From Bacteroidaceae bacterium (GTDB lineage Bacteria; Bacteroidota; Bacteroidia; Bacteroidales; Bacteroidaceae): 47,005 nucleotides of DNA. The stretch spans positions 1-47,005 of the forward strand of contig JAUUPT010000032.1 of assembly GCA_030843315.1 (NCBI GenBank). Direction: 5' to 3'. Position numbers and translations under genes: made by a program. The notes below the pieces were generated by a model that saw only the letters and a list, made by a program, of their open reading frames with translations, did not search any database and had not been told where the DNA came from. Below, piece by piece: positions 34,930 through 44,166 of this stretch (its first letter is position 1; the number at the start of each line of letters is the position of its first letter).

Positions 34930-35871
34930 TTAAGCAAGACAAGAATGCAAAGCTCTTTCCAAAGCATCTGTATCTATTCCTTTTCCAATAAAGCTAAGTT
35001 CAATTCGGATATTACTATCTGATTTAAAACCTATTATCTGATATTCATATGAAACAGATTCTATCGAGTACCAATTCTGCTCTTCATCTTGAAATATACC
35101 CTTCATGCGATAAATATTTCCATAGGCCCCAGTTTTCATCTCACCAAGAAACTGTTCGAACCGAGTAATCTTCAAGGCAGCTTCCTGTACGAAAGAGTAT
35201 GTGTCAAAGTTATTCTTCACCTGAGCCAAAGCAAGAAAAAAGGAATCTGCATTTTTAGTTTCCTGCTCTGCATTCTTTTTCAGATACACAAGCAATGCTT
35301 CCGCGTCTGCAAAAATCGGACAATCCGGACGGATCTTTTTAAGTACATCATACAATGCCTGCTGCTCGTTTTGTCCGCTACAATTAAACTTACTTATATA
35401 AAGGATATCACTAAAACGTATCTGATCTTCAAACAAACCCTTGGAAACTCTTAGCCAATTGGCGTAATTCAATGCATCAACCACCGTAATAATCTTATTC
35501 AACTGGTAGCGTTCCTTTACTTTGGGAAAATGAAAGATACGCTTCACATCGGATAAACGGGCTACTCCGGACGGCTCTATCAATAGATGACGAGTATCCA
35601 TGCAAGCTGCTATATCCATCAGTTTATCCTGCAAGGCGAGCGCTCCACTGCAACAAATGCAGGATGAGACGATACTTTCAAGTTCAACATCTGATTGTTT
35701 CAGCAATCGGCCATCTATATTTACCTTCCCAAACTCATTCTCCAGCACCATCAATTTATTATCCAAATAGATTCCTTGCCTTATCAAAGTCTGTATAAGC
35801 GTAGTCTTTCCGGCTCCTAAAAAGCCGGAAATAATGTCTACCTTCATTCTGCTCAAGTTCATATCAGCCAT
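34930..35871 (-). CDS. CobW/G3E-family GTPase (metallochaperone-type)
   Basis: 313 residues, cytoplasmic. Walker A is GFLGAGKTT (16-24). The CxCC metal-binding motif of the COG0523/CobW family is SSCICCSGAL (Cys71, Cys73, Cys74). Switch and guanine regions follow (LIEPSGVARLSDV, then YISKFNCSG, a weak TKxD), and the C-terminal CobW_C-like part is present. Such GTPases deliver zinc or cobalt/cobalamin to client proteins, and some act for corrinoid methyltransferases. Between the corrinoid protein (36-base gap) and URO-D copy 2, likely clients are the zinc-dependent URO-D proteins or the corrinoid carrier. ATGs at codons 4 and 9 are alternative starts. Confidence 0.88.
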   Translation of the reverse strand: MADMNLSRMKVDIISGFLGAGKTTLIQTLIRQGIYLDNKLMVLENEFGKVNIDGRLLKQSDVELESIVSSCICCSGALALQDKLMDIAACMDTRHLLIEPSGVARLSDVKRIFHFPKVKERYQLNKIITVVDALNYANWLRVSKGLFEDQIRFSDILYISKFNCSGQNEQQALYDVLKKIRPDCPIFADAEALLVYLKKNAEQETKNADSFFLALAQVKNNFDTYSFVQEAALKITRFEQFLGEMKTGAYGNIYRMKGIFQDEEQNWYSIESVSYEYQIIGFKSDSNIRIELSFIGKGIDTDALERALHSCLA

Positions 35872-35907
35872 GCCAAAGTCACATCAGATTATTACTAGTT
35901 CTACGTA

Positions 35908-36549
35908 TCAGGCAACCCCCAGCAGTTCTTTTGCTTTCATTATCGCTGAATTGGCACTATCACTGTAACCATCCGCTCCAATTTCGGCTGCGAAACCGGC
36001 ACTTACGGGAGCACCTCCCACCATGACTTTCACCTTATCGCGAAGACCAGCTGTTTGCAATGCTTCAATAATCGTCCTCATATAAGGCATAGTAGTTGTA
36101 AGCAATGCACTTAGTCCGACCAGGTTTGCTCCATGCTCTTTTACTGCTGCGACAAACTTATCGGAATCGGCATCTACTCCCAAATCGACTACCTGGAACC
36201 CACAACCTTCAAACATCGAACCTACCAGGTTCTTACCTATATCATGTAAGTCCCCCTTTACCGTACCAATAACGATTGTGCCGAGTTGTGAAGTAGCCTC
36301 ATCTCCCTTCAACAGAGGTTGCAAGAGCGACAAGGAAGCTTTCATTGCACGTCCTGCCATCAGCAACTCCGGCACAAAGGCCTGTTGTCTTTCAAACCGG
36401 GCTCCAATCTCTTCCATCGCCTTAATCAGATAATTGTCTATCAACTCCTTCGGTTCTAAGTTCTCCTCAATAGCAACTTGAGTTATTTCAGCTGCCACCT
36501 TATGCTTTCCCTTCAGGATTGCATCATAAAGTAAATTCAAATCTGCCAT
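35908..36549 (-). CDS. Corrinoid (B12-binding) methyl carrier protein, MtaC/MtbC-like
   Basis: 213 residues, the usual size of stand-alone corrinoid carriers. The N-terminal four-helix cap (about 1-85; ELIDNYLIKAMEEIG, FVPELLMAGRAMKASL) shields the cofactor. The Rossmann-like cobalamin domain has the full motif: Asp100-x-His102-Asp-x-Gly105 with His102 as lower axial ligand, then Ser147-x-Leu149 and Gly178-Gly179. Homologues shuttle methyl groups between a substrate methyltransferase and an acceptor methyltransferase. It lies 45 bases after the GH13 gene and before the CobW-like gene in the same operon. There is no methanol- or methylamine-specific methyltransferase (MtaB, MttB) nearby, so the methyl donor is something else. 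Confidence 0.93.
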   Translation of the reverse strand: MADLNLLYDAILKGKHKVAAEITQVAIEENLEPKELIDNYLIKAMEEIGARFERQQAFVPELLMAGRAMKASLSLLQPLLKGDEATSQLGTIVIGTVKGDLHDIGKNLVGSMFEGCGFQVVDLGVDADSDKFVAAVKEHGANLVGLSALLTTTMPYMRTIIEALQTAGLRDKVKVMVGGAPVSAGFAAEIGADGYSDSANSAIMKAKELLGVA

Positions 36550-36594
36550 AGTTCATTCTTTATTATAATTGTAAATACCTATTTAAAACTATCC

Positions 36595-38424
36595 CTATTT
36601 AAAATAAATAACCATCGAGCCGCTAGCCTCTACTTCAACCAAATCGCCCTTCCTTATATTCTTGCCCGTCAGGATATCTACCCCTTCCATTTTATCGGCC
36701 AAGCGTTCATCAAAACGTTGCCAGTCTACTTTTCGAGATTGGGACGAGCCATTAAGAATAATCATCACGCACTCCAAATCATTATAGCGGAAATACGTAT
36801 AAACATTATCCTTTGGCACATAATGCATCAGTTTTCCGCTATAGACTACCGGAGTGCTTTTTCTAAAGTGCAACAGCTTACGCGTATGATTGAACATTTC
36901 CTGCTGCAAAGCCGTCCGCTCTTCTGTGCGAAACAAATTAAGCGTATCACCTTCCCAGCCACCTGGGAAATCCATACGGCACTGATGTGCACCACCACGC
37001 GGGTCATCGGCAAACAGAAGTTCCGTGCCATAATATATCTGCGGCAAACCGCGAGTAGTAGTAATGAATGTCATTGCCATTTTCACTTTTCCAATATCTC
37101 TACCCAGCATATTATAAACCCGGGACATATCATGGTTATCTGCAAAAACTACCAGCGATTCTCCTGCATTATCATAAAGAAAATCCTGGGCAATCATATT
37201 ATAGATCGCTTTGGTGCTTCCTCCCCATGCTTCGTTATCACTGGCAAGTCCCATGATTAGAGAACGTTCTAATGGAAAGTCCATAGCCATTGGCAAATGA
37301 CTGGCAAAACCGTCTTGCTTCTTTCTGTCACCCAACCAGTAAGCAATAACTCCCGGATCATTTCCCCATACCTCACCGACAAATTTCATATTGGGATATT
37401 CATGCCTGATAGCTTGTGTCCATAAGCTACCTTCACGTCCCATATAGAAATAAGTATCTACACGCAAAGCATCCAAACCGGCATACTCAATCCACCAAAT
37501 AGTCATCTGTGTCAGATAGCTCAACACATATGGGTTTGATAAATTCATATCAGGCAATGATTCCACAAACCATCCTTTCGAACAAAGCATCCGGTCGTCT
37601 GCCGATGCGTATGGGTCACTGAAAGTATACAAAGCATAATTACTTTGAGTAAAAGTATCAAAATGGGTTACCCAATCCTTAAAGGGCAAGTCTTTCATCC
37701 ACCAGTGTCCCGATCCACAGTGATTGGGGACTATATCCTGTATAATCTTGATACCTTTGGCATGAGCCTCGCTTACCATTTCCTTATACAGTTCATTGGT
37801 TCCGAAATGAGGATCAATATTGTAATAGTCGGAAATAGCGTAATGGTGATAGAATTGGTTATCCTCTAACAAAGGTGTAGACCAAAGAGCCGTGATTCCC
37901 AAATCAGCCATATAATCCAAATGGTTCATGATTCCCCGGATGTCTCCTCCATGACGGGTTTCCAATCCTTTCCTGTCCAAGACATGGGCAGAGCCTTTTA
38001 CATAGTCATTACCTGTATCTCCATTGGCAAAGCGATCCGGCATAATCAGGTAAATTACATCGGATGAAGTTAATCCTTCACGTTCTTGCGATCCTTCCCT
38101 GCGTGATAAAATCTCATAAGGGAGTTTGATTTTCCGGTGTCCTTTCTTCACTTCCAGTGTATATTTGCCTGCCTTGCCAACTTCCATATCGACAAAGAGA
38201 TAGTTTGGGCTTTCAGCATTGTGGATTGCCTTCACTGACATTCCCTGCTCAAGCACTCTCACTTCCGCATCTTTCAAATCTTCACCGTAAAGCATCAGTT
38301 GCAAGTCCGTATTCATATCCGCCCACCAGCAGAGCGGATTAATCCGCTCTACTTTCTGTGCAGACATGGAAGACGTATAACCGAACATCAACCACATTAA
38401 CATGAAGAATGAATAATATCTCAT
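36595..38424 (-). CDS. GH13 alpha-amylase-family enzyme, SusA/neopullulanase-like
   Basis: 609 residues from ATG 38424 (MRYYSFFMLMWLMFGY), which gives a clean signal peptide ending SMSAQ. An upstream ATG at 38448 would overlap the SusE-like gene and is less likely. An N-terminal Ig-like domain (about 25-110) is followed by the GH13 barrel with nucleophile Asp in LDALRVDTYFY (about 321), acid/base Glu in FVGEVWG (about 349) and the transition-state Asp in FADNHDMSR (about 429), then a C-terminal beta domain. It should cleave alpha-1,4 (or alpha-1,6) glucans in the periplasm, as SusA does. It links the Sus genes to the corrinoid genes in one transcription direction, with a 45-base gap to the carrier gene. 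Confidence 0.93.
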   Translation of the reverse strand: MRYYSFFMLMWLMFGYTSSMSAQKVERINPLCWWADMNTDLQLMLYGEDLKDAEVRVLEQGMSVKAIHNAESPNYLFVDMEVGKAGKYTLEVKKGHRKIKLPYEILSRREGSQEREGLTSSDVIYLIMPDRFANGDTGNDYVKGSAHVLDRKGLETRHGGDIRGIMNHLDYMADLGITALWSTPLLEDNQFYHHYAISDYYNIDPHFGTNELYKEMVSEAHAKGIKIIQDIVPNHCGSGHWWMKDLPFKDWVTHFDTFTQSNYALYTFSDPYASADDRMLCSKGWFVESLPDMNLSNPYVLSYLTQMTIWWIEYAGLDALRVDTYFYMGREGSLWTQAIRHEYPNMKFVGEVWGNDPGVIAYWLGDRKKQDGFASHLPMAMDFPLERSLIMGLASDNEAWGGSTKAIYNMIAQDFLYDNAGESLVVFADNHDMSRVYNMLGRDIGKVKMAMTFITTTRGLPQIYYGTELLFADDPRGGAHQCRMDFPGGWEGDTLNLFRTEERTALQQEMFNHTRKLLHFRKSTPVVYSGKLMHYVPKDNVYTYFRYNDLECVMIILNGSSQSRKVDWQRFDERLADKMEGVDILTGKNIRKGDLVEVEASGSMVIYFK

Positions 38425-38425
38425 A

Positions 38426-39526
38426 CTACTTCTTCTGATAGAATACATAATGACCTGTCAAATCATTAAACTTAATATAATAGTTTCCGCCCTTAGTTAC
38501 TGAAATATGTTCTCCTCCTGATGCACCCTTACCGTAAGGAAAGGTTTTCGCTGCCCAAGAAGTCGAACCACTCTGAAAAACCAAGTCTCCGGTCGTCAGG
38601 GCTACATCATCAATAATCCAAATGTGCGGATCGTAATATGCCTGTGAAAGAGTTTGGGTAGTAGCAACTCCCGAACCGGTCAACTGTATTCCAGTATAAG
38701 TCGGTGCAGCACTTGCATCATATTCCTTTATGCTGTATGTCATCTGGGAGGTGCTTGCAGTTATGGTATAATAGCCATCCTTTTCCAACTCAAAGTTTCC
38801 ACCTGAAAGCGATAAGGTACCGTCAGCTTTACCATACATTGTATAGGTATTCAAATCGCCATCGTTGATGAACTTGAACTGCCCGGCATACGTTGTAGGG
38901 TCAAATCCACGAATAAATCCAGTGTACTGATCAATACTCAAAGGATCATCCCTAAACATAACATAACGATAGTTCGCAATGTCCCATACATTCGGGTCGA
39001 CGAAGTACACGCCAAACATAGAACCTATAAAATGTAACGGCGCCATAGCAAACGAAGTTATATTCAGTTGCACTTTGGAAGATGAGTACAGCACCGGTAA
39101 AACCGGTTCCGAAGAGCCTAGGACCATAGGTTTGGCAACAATGCGCACTTCCAAGTCTGTCGCCACATCGACAGGCTGATTTAGTTTGTGCATAATAGAA
39201 TTCAGATTATCTGAAGTCAGATGCTTCAAAAAGACATTATTGCCAGCCACTATCTCCTGTGCGTTGGCAAAGCCATTTCCAACAATATCCAGTTGGAGTG
39301 TATAAGTAGAAGAAATATCTTTTCCAAAATCAGCTGCCGACCATGAAACTACAAAAACCGTATCTTTAGCATTGTCCGCAGTACATACCACCGGGACATC
39401 TGTGTTCACAGTCACATTTTCAGGACCATTATTAGGAGTTACAACCACTTTCTCCATATCATTCTCACATGAGAAGAAGATGGAAAATAAGAACATTCCC
39501 AGTATATAGCTTATTTTCTTTTTCAT
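38426..39526 (-). CDS. SusE-like outer-membrane glycan-binding lipoprotein
   Basis: 366 residues. The signal peptide ends FFSC (Cys20), followed by ENDMEK, a partly acidic start consistent with surface export. The N-terminal Ig-like domain (about 30-150: VPVVCTADNAKDTVFVVSWSA and later strands) matches the SusE N-terminal family. Two starch-binding-like beta domains follow (about 175-270 and 275-366). In Sus systems SusE and SusF hold alpha-glucan at the surface next to SusCD. Only one such protein is present here. It follows SusD after 24 bases and its stop abuts the GH13 start. Confidence 0.85.
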   Translation of the reverse strand: MKKKISYILGMFLFSIFFSCENDMEKVVVTPNNGPENVTVNTDVPVVCTADNAKDTVFVVSWSAADFGKDISSTYTLQLDIVGNGFANAQEIVAGNNVFLKHLTSDNLNSIMHKLNQPVDVATDLEVRIVAKPMVLGSSEPVLPVLYSSSKVQLNITSFAMAPLHFIGSMFGVYFVDPNVWDIANYRYVMFRDDPLSIDQYTGFIRGFDPTTYAGQFKFINDGDLNTYTMYGKADGTLSLSGGNFELEKDGYYTITASTSQMTYSIKEYDASAAPTYTGIQLTGSGVATTQTLSQAYYDPHIWIIDDVALTTGDLVFQSGSTSWAAKTFPYGKGASGGEHISVTKGGNYYIKFNDLTGHYVFYQKK

Positions 39527-39550
39527 AATCTATCATATTAAAAGTTCTAC

Positions 39551-41158
39551 TTAATATCCGGTATTCTGTACCAGATTCGGATTAGCCATTACATCTGTAG
39601 CAGGAAGTGGGAACAGATTCAGATTATCACTCACTCCGACACCCTCTTTTGTACCACCTTTCCATTGCCATACATAGCTACCAGAAGTATAGAGTCCATA
39701 ACGAATCAGGTCTGTACGGCGGAAACACTCCCAATAAAATTCACGTGAGCGCTCATCCAGGATATCGTTTAAAGTAATGTTCTCTACATTTGCCGACTTG
39801 TCGCCAAAAGCTCTCTCCCTTAACTTGTTAAAGTAACCGATAGCAGTTCCCTTATCCCCTCCTGCACCTCCACGCAGAAAAGCTTCGGCATAGATCAAAT
39901 ACATTTCAGCAAAACGGAATAACGGGAAGTCCGTATCAGCAAATGCTTCGGCAAAATTGGAGCCGTACTCTCCGGTAGAAGTGATATTACGGAATTTGGC
40001 AACAGCCAACCCTTCCATGAACTCATTTACGTTGTCCACACTCGGACGACTTCCGAAAAAGAGTTTGCGCGAATCATTTTCATCAAAGCGTGCAGGTAAT
40101 TCTTTGCGCGAACGGTTACCATACCAGCCGCCAAGGCCTCCCATTCCAAAATACTCTTGGAAGTTTATTCCCGGAACATCATCACGAGTCACAATGAAAG
40201 AAGCATTAATCATAAAAGTCAGACCACCATAGCTCTTATTACGCTGTCCATCATAGTTAATCGAAAGAATCATTTCCGGATTGTTCACATTATTATCTGC
40301 CATAAAGAGTTCACCATAGTTTTCCTTCAAAGAATAACCGGCAGATATAACTTTTGAAGCATAAGTAATGGCTTCTGTATATTTCCCCTGACCGGTATAG
40401 ACCTCTGCATTCAGATATAAACGAGCCAGCAAAGCCCAACAAGCAGCCTGATCTGCACGTCCGTATTCATTTGAACGAGGAGCCCTCAATTCATCTTGTA
40501 TTTCAAGTAATTCCGATTCTACGTAACCGAATAAATCTGCTCTCTTTATTTGCGGAGGAAGTGCTTTGCCTATAGGCGTATTTTCGTCTACAAAAGGAGG
40601 ATTACCATAGACGTCTATTAGTACCCAATACTGAAAAGCTCTAAGGAAACGAGCTTCCGCACGGAAGTATCTTATTTCTTCCGCATCATTTCCTGTAATG
40701 CCACGGCCACTCACCTTACCTTCTGTCGATTCTCGCAAGAATTCGTTTACCAATGCAATCTGATACAATGCACGGTAATAAAGTCCGGAAATAAATGTAT
40801 TGCTTGATGACCAGTTCATAAAATTCAAGTCAGGGATACCACTGTCCGTCCAAGTGCAGATTGCCTCTTCCGTTGTCAAAGATTGCAGATTGAAGAAACA
40901 TCTGACAAAATCAGCCGAAGCTCCGTCTCCCATAGTAATATCATCTTTGGAGGCCAAATCGTTTCCTACTTGGGAATATGCACCATATACCTTTGCCATC
41001 ACCTGCTTGTAGCCCTCAAAAGTAGAATACACTTTTTCTGAGGTTATGTCGTTCGTCGGATATCGATTCAAATCATCCAGACATGAACTCATAATAATCG
41101 CCGTCATCAATGAAAATGTAAACGGCATCATAAACCGATATAATTTATTTCTTTTCAT
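39551..41158 (-). CDS. SusD/RagB-family glycan-binding lipoprotein
   Basis: 535 residues, typical length. Lipobox MSSC (Cys26) followed by LDDLNRYPT, as in most SusD proteins. Helical TPR scaffold segments (ARFLRAFQYWVLIDVYGNPPFV, about 165-187; RLYLNAEVYTGQGKYTEAI) and the conserved C-terminal RSREFYWECFRRTDLIRYG are present. It caps the SusC channel from outside and binds the oligosaccharide. Its start is 12 bases after the SusC stop. Confidence 0.97.
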   Translation of the reverse strand: MKRNKLYRFMMPFTFSLMTAIIMSSCLDDLNRYPTNDITSEKVYSTFEGYKQVMAKVYGAYSQVGNDLASKDDITMGDGASADFVRCFFNLQSLTTEEAICTWTDSGIPDLNFMNWSSSNTFISGLYYRALYQIALVNEFLRESTEGKVSGRGITGNDAEEIRYFRAEARFLRAFQYWVLIDVYGNPPFVDENTPIGKALPPQIKRADLFGYVESELLEIQDELRAPRSNEYGRADQAACWALLARLYLNAEVYTGQGKYTEAITYASKVISAGYSLKENYGELFMADNNVNNPEMILSINYDGQRNKSYGGLTFMINASFIVTRDDVPGINFQEYFGMGGLGGWYGNRSRKELPARFDENDSRKLFFGSRPSVDNVNEFMEGLAVAKFRNITSTGEYGSNFAEAFADTDFPLFRFAEMYLIYAEAFLRGGAGGDKGTAIGYFNKLRERAFGDKSANVENITLNDILDERSREFYWECFRRTDLIRYGLYTSGSYVWQWKGGTKEGVGVSDNLNLFPLPATDVMANPNLVQNTGY

Positions 41159-41170
41159 AACTGTTCCTCA

Positions 41171-44131
41171 TTAATAATTGAGATTAAATCCTAATGCATA
41201 AGTTCTCGGACGCGGATAAAAACTACGGTCCACACCTCCGGCTATTTCAGGATCAAGTCCGGAATAGTTTGTAATCGTAAATACGTTCTGTACAGAGAGT
41301 GTAGCACGCAATCCAATCTTCTTATTAAAGACTTTACCAAAATTGTAGCTCAAATTCAGATTATCCATCTTTACAAAAGAAGCATTCTCCAAATAATAAT
41401 CCGACAATGGTTGGTTCAAATAGAAATTTGTGTCGAATACGCTACGAGGTGCGTTTAGGACAGTTTTGCTTGGACTTAGAATATTACTATAAGTAGCCAA
41501 AGCGGAATTCATGTTGTTATACATATAATTGCCAAAACTGCCACGCAAAGAAGTGCTGAGTTCCCAATTACGGAATGATACACTTGTACTAAACCCACAA
41601 GTCATTTTGGGTTCGGAGGACTTGGAACGATATAAATCCTTACTGTTTATTTTTCCATCATTATTGAGGTCTGCATACACACCTTCCAAAGGTTTACCGT
41701 CTTCACCATAGGCTTGCTTATACAGATAGAATGAGAATGTGTTATATCCCACACTGTGAATCTGGACAGTACCACCGGTTGAACCAAAAATCCAACCTTG
41801 CGGAATACCTTCATAATCATCACTATCCACTAATGTCAACTTAGTTATCTTATTCTTATTGAATGACATATTGAATGAAGCATTCCAATTCCAATCTTTT
41901 GATTTGATAATTTCAGCATTCAGTGTCACTTCAAGACCTTTATTTTCCAAACTACCAATATTTGTAATCAATTGATTACTAAAATTGCTACCTGCCGGCA
42001 CACTGACCGTAGCCAACAAATCTTCTGTTTTCTTCAGGTAAAGGTCTACACTACCCGTAATCCTATTATCAAGAAAGCCAAAATCCAAACCAGCATTATA
42101 GGTACTCGTTGTTTCCCATTTGATGTCGCGATCATACGCCGCCGGGCGGTACATGTAATAAAACTGATCGCCAAACTGATACTGAGCAACATTTGAGCTC
42201 ATCTCATAACGAGCCAGATAAGGATAATAAAGATAAATATCCTGTTGCCCTGTTTGTCCATATCCCAAACGAAGTTTTAATTCGCTGACAGCATCCACGT
42301 TCTTCAGAAAACTTTCTTCTTTCATTTTCCAGGCAAGGGCGAATGAAGGGAAAGTACCCCAGCGATTATCCTCATAAAAACGTGAAGAACCATCCCGACG
42401 AAGTGTAACAGTCAGCAGATACTTATCCATCAAAGTATAATTCAGACGTCCGAAGAATGAGATCAGGGTATTCCGAGGCTCATCATAAGGAAAATCCGGT
42501 ACGGTAAATTCTTCACCATCCGCTGTATAATCAATATAATTGTCTGTGTGGGTCAACCAATCCTGATAAGTATAACCGGCTGTAATATCAATAAAACTCT
42601 TTATTGCAGAAAATTCTTTAGCATAGTTCAAATAGAATTCCAGCAGTTTATTCTTCTTATTACTACCGTATTCTTGGCTTTTACCACCACGGGAATGCAT
42701 CTGAGGTGCCCATGCAGGTACATAAGTCTTGCCACTACCCTTGGAATAGTCATAGCCAAGATTCAAATTAGCACGCAGTTCCGGTAAGAAGTGCATTTTA
42801 TAATCAATCTGTGCCGTAGCGATAACACGTGATACATTCGAAGTATTCGAATAAGTATTCAACAAAAGTGCAGGATTCGTCAATGCCTGACTTTTCAACT
42901 CACCACCCGGCATTAACCATGTAAAGTAACCGTCATATTTATCAAATCCATCTGCTTTTACCGGTTGCGTCGGATCAAAAGAAACGGCAGTCTGAATAGC
43001 ATCTGTATTTGCAAAACGATTATTAATACGGGTACCTTTCACCGAAGCATCAATTTTCAAGTGGTTATCAAAGAAACGAGGATTCAAATTCAACGAACCG
43101 GACCAACGCTCCATGTTGCCAGTTTTCAAAATACCATCTTCATTCAAATATCCTAAAGAAACTCGATAAGGAATATTTTTTAAAGCACCGGAAAGACTCA
43201 GATTATTATCCGTGCTAAAAGCTGTTTGATAGATAACATCCTGCCAGTCCGTATTATGTGTACCCAATAACCCCTTCAGCTCACTGGTACTCTTTGGATG
43301 ATTGTTTACGATATCTCTGATTTCATCTCCCGACAACAAATCCAGTTTGTTAGAAATAGACGATAAAGAAAACTGTGTGCTGAAATCAACTTTCACCTTT
43401 TGCCCATAGGCAGCTTTCTTAGTGGTAATAATGATAACACCATTTGAGGCTCTTGAACCATAGATTGCAGTGGCCGATGCATCTTTCAGGATATTCATTG
43501 ATTCAATGTCATTCGGATTAATAGTGCTTAATAAGCTAGGAGAACCTGCAACACCGGAATTCTCGACTGGAATGCCGTCAATAATAATCAAAGGGTCATT
43601 ACTTGCCGTCAAAGAGGCTCCGCCACGAATTCGAATACGGCTACCGGATCCCGGTGCTCCGCCACTGGGAGTTACTTGTACACCGGCAACTTTACCCACC
43701 AGCATACGATCAGGCGACACAACCCCTTTCTGAAGTTCATCCTCACCTACTGAAGTGATTGCTCCTGTTAAATCTTTCTTCTTTACAGAACCATAACCGA
43801 TGACAACAACATCTTTCAATAATACAGCATCATCTGCCAGAACGACATCGATAACAGCCTTATTACCGACAAGGATTTCTTGAGGTACATACCCTACAAA
43901 CGAAAAAACGAGAACCGATTTTGCACTGGGAACTTTAATCTCATACTTACCGTTTGCATCTGTAATAACGCCAATGTTAGTACCTTTTACATAAATACTT
44001 GCGCCTGGCATTGTCTCTCTTTTTGAGTCGAAAACAGTACCTTTAATCTCAATTGTCTGAGCTTGCATACAGACAATGTTTAGCAACAGCATGCACAAAA
44101 TGCATGCTATCTTCAATTGAAGTGCTTTCAT
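41171..44131 (-). CDS. SusC/RagA-family TonB-dependent transporter
   Basis: 986 residues with a signal peptide ending MQAQ (about 25). An N-terminal carboxypeptidase-regulatory-like domain (about 28-105, IKGTVFDSKRETMPGASIYVKG) is followed by the plug (about 110-220, with VVVIGYGSVKKKDLTGAI and the SusC signature GSRASNGVIIITTKK). The beta-barrel ends in YALGFNLNY. It imports oligosaccharides across the outer membrane using TonB energy. It pairs with the SusD gene downstream and starts 35 bases after the esterase gene, probably in the same transcript. Confidence 0.97.
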   Translation of the reverse strand: MKALQLKIACILCMLLLNIVCMQAQTIEIKGTVFDSKRETMPGASIYVKGTNIGVITDANGKYEIKVPSAKSVLVFSFVGYVPQEILVGNKAVIDVVLADDAVLLKDVVVIGYGSVKKKDLTGAITSVGEDELQKGVVSPDRMLVGKVAGVQVTPSGGAPGSGSRIRIRGGASLTASNDPLIIIDGIPVENSGVAGSPSLLSTINPNDIESMNILKDASATAIYGSRASNGVIIITTKKAAYGQKVKVDFSTQFSLSSISNKLDLLSGDEIRDIVNNHPKSTSELKGLLGTHNTDWQDVIYQTAFSTDNNLSLSGALKNIPYRVSLGYLNEDGILKTGNMERWSGSLNLNPRFFDNHLKIDASVKGTRINNRFANTDAIQTAVSFDPTQPVKADGFDKYDGYFTWLMPGGELKSQALTNPALLLNTYSNTSNVSRVIATAQIDYKMHFLPELRANLNLGYDYSKGSGKTYVPAWAPQMHSRGGKSQEYGSNKKNKLLEFYLNYAKEFSAIKSFIDITAGYTYQDWLTHTDNYIDYTADGEEFTVPDFPYDEPRNTLISFFGRLNYTLMDKYLLTVTLRRDGSSRFYEDNRWGTFPSFALAWKMKEESFLKNVDAVSELKLRLGYGQTGQQDIYLYYPYLARYEMSSNVAQYQFGDQFYYMYRPAAYDRDIKWETTSTYNAGLDFGFLDNRITGSVDLYLKKTEDLLATVSVPAGSNFSNQLITNIGSLENKGLEVTLNAEIIKSKDWNWNASFNMSFNKNKITKLTLVDSDDYEGIPQGWIFGSTGGTVQIHSVGYNTFSFYLYKQAYGEDGKPLEGVYADLNNDGKINSKDLYRSKSSEPKMTCGFSTSVSFRNWELSTSLRGSFGNYMYNNMNSALATYSNILSPSKTVLNAPRSVFDTNFYLNQPLSDYYLENASFVKMDNLNLSYNFGKVFNKKIGLRATLSVQNVFTITNYSGLDPEIAGGVDRSFYPRPRTYALGFNLNY

Positions 44132-44166
44132 AAATTAGTAAATTAGGGTTAATAAAAATAATTATA

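Noticed and set aside
35908..36549. Methanol- or methylamine-specific system (MtaC with MtaB, or MttC with MttB)
   Set aside because: No MtaB- or MttB/MtbB/MtmB-like gene is in the window; only URO-D-family methyltransferases accompany the carrier.
38425..38448. Upstream GH13 start at 38448
   Set aside because: It would overlap the SusE-like stop and add eight residues before an otherwise clean signal peptide starting at 38424.
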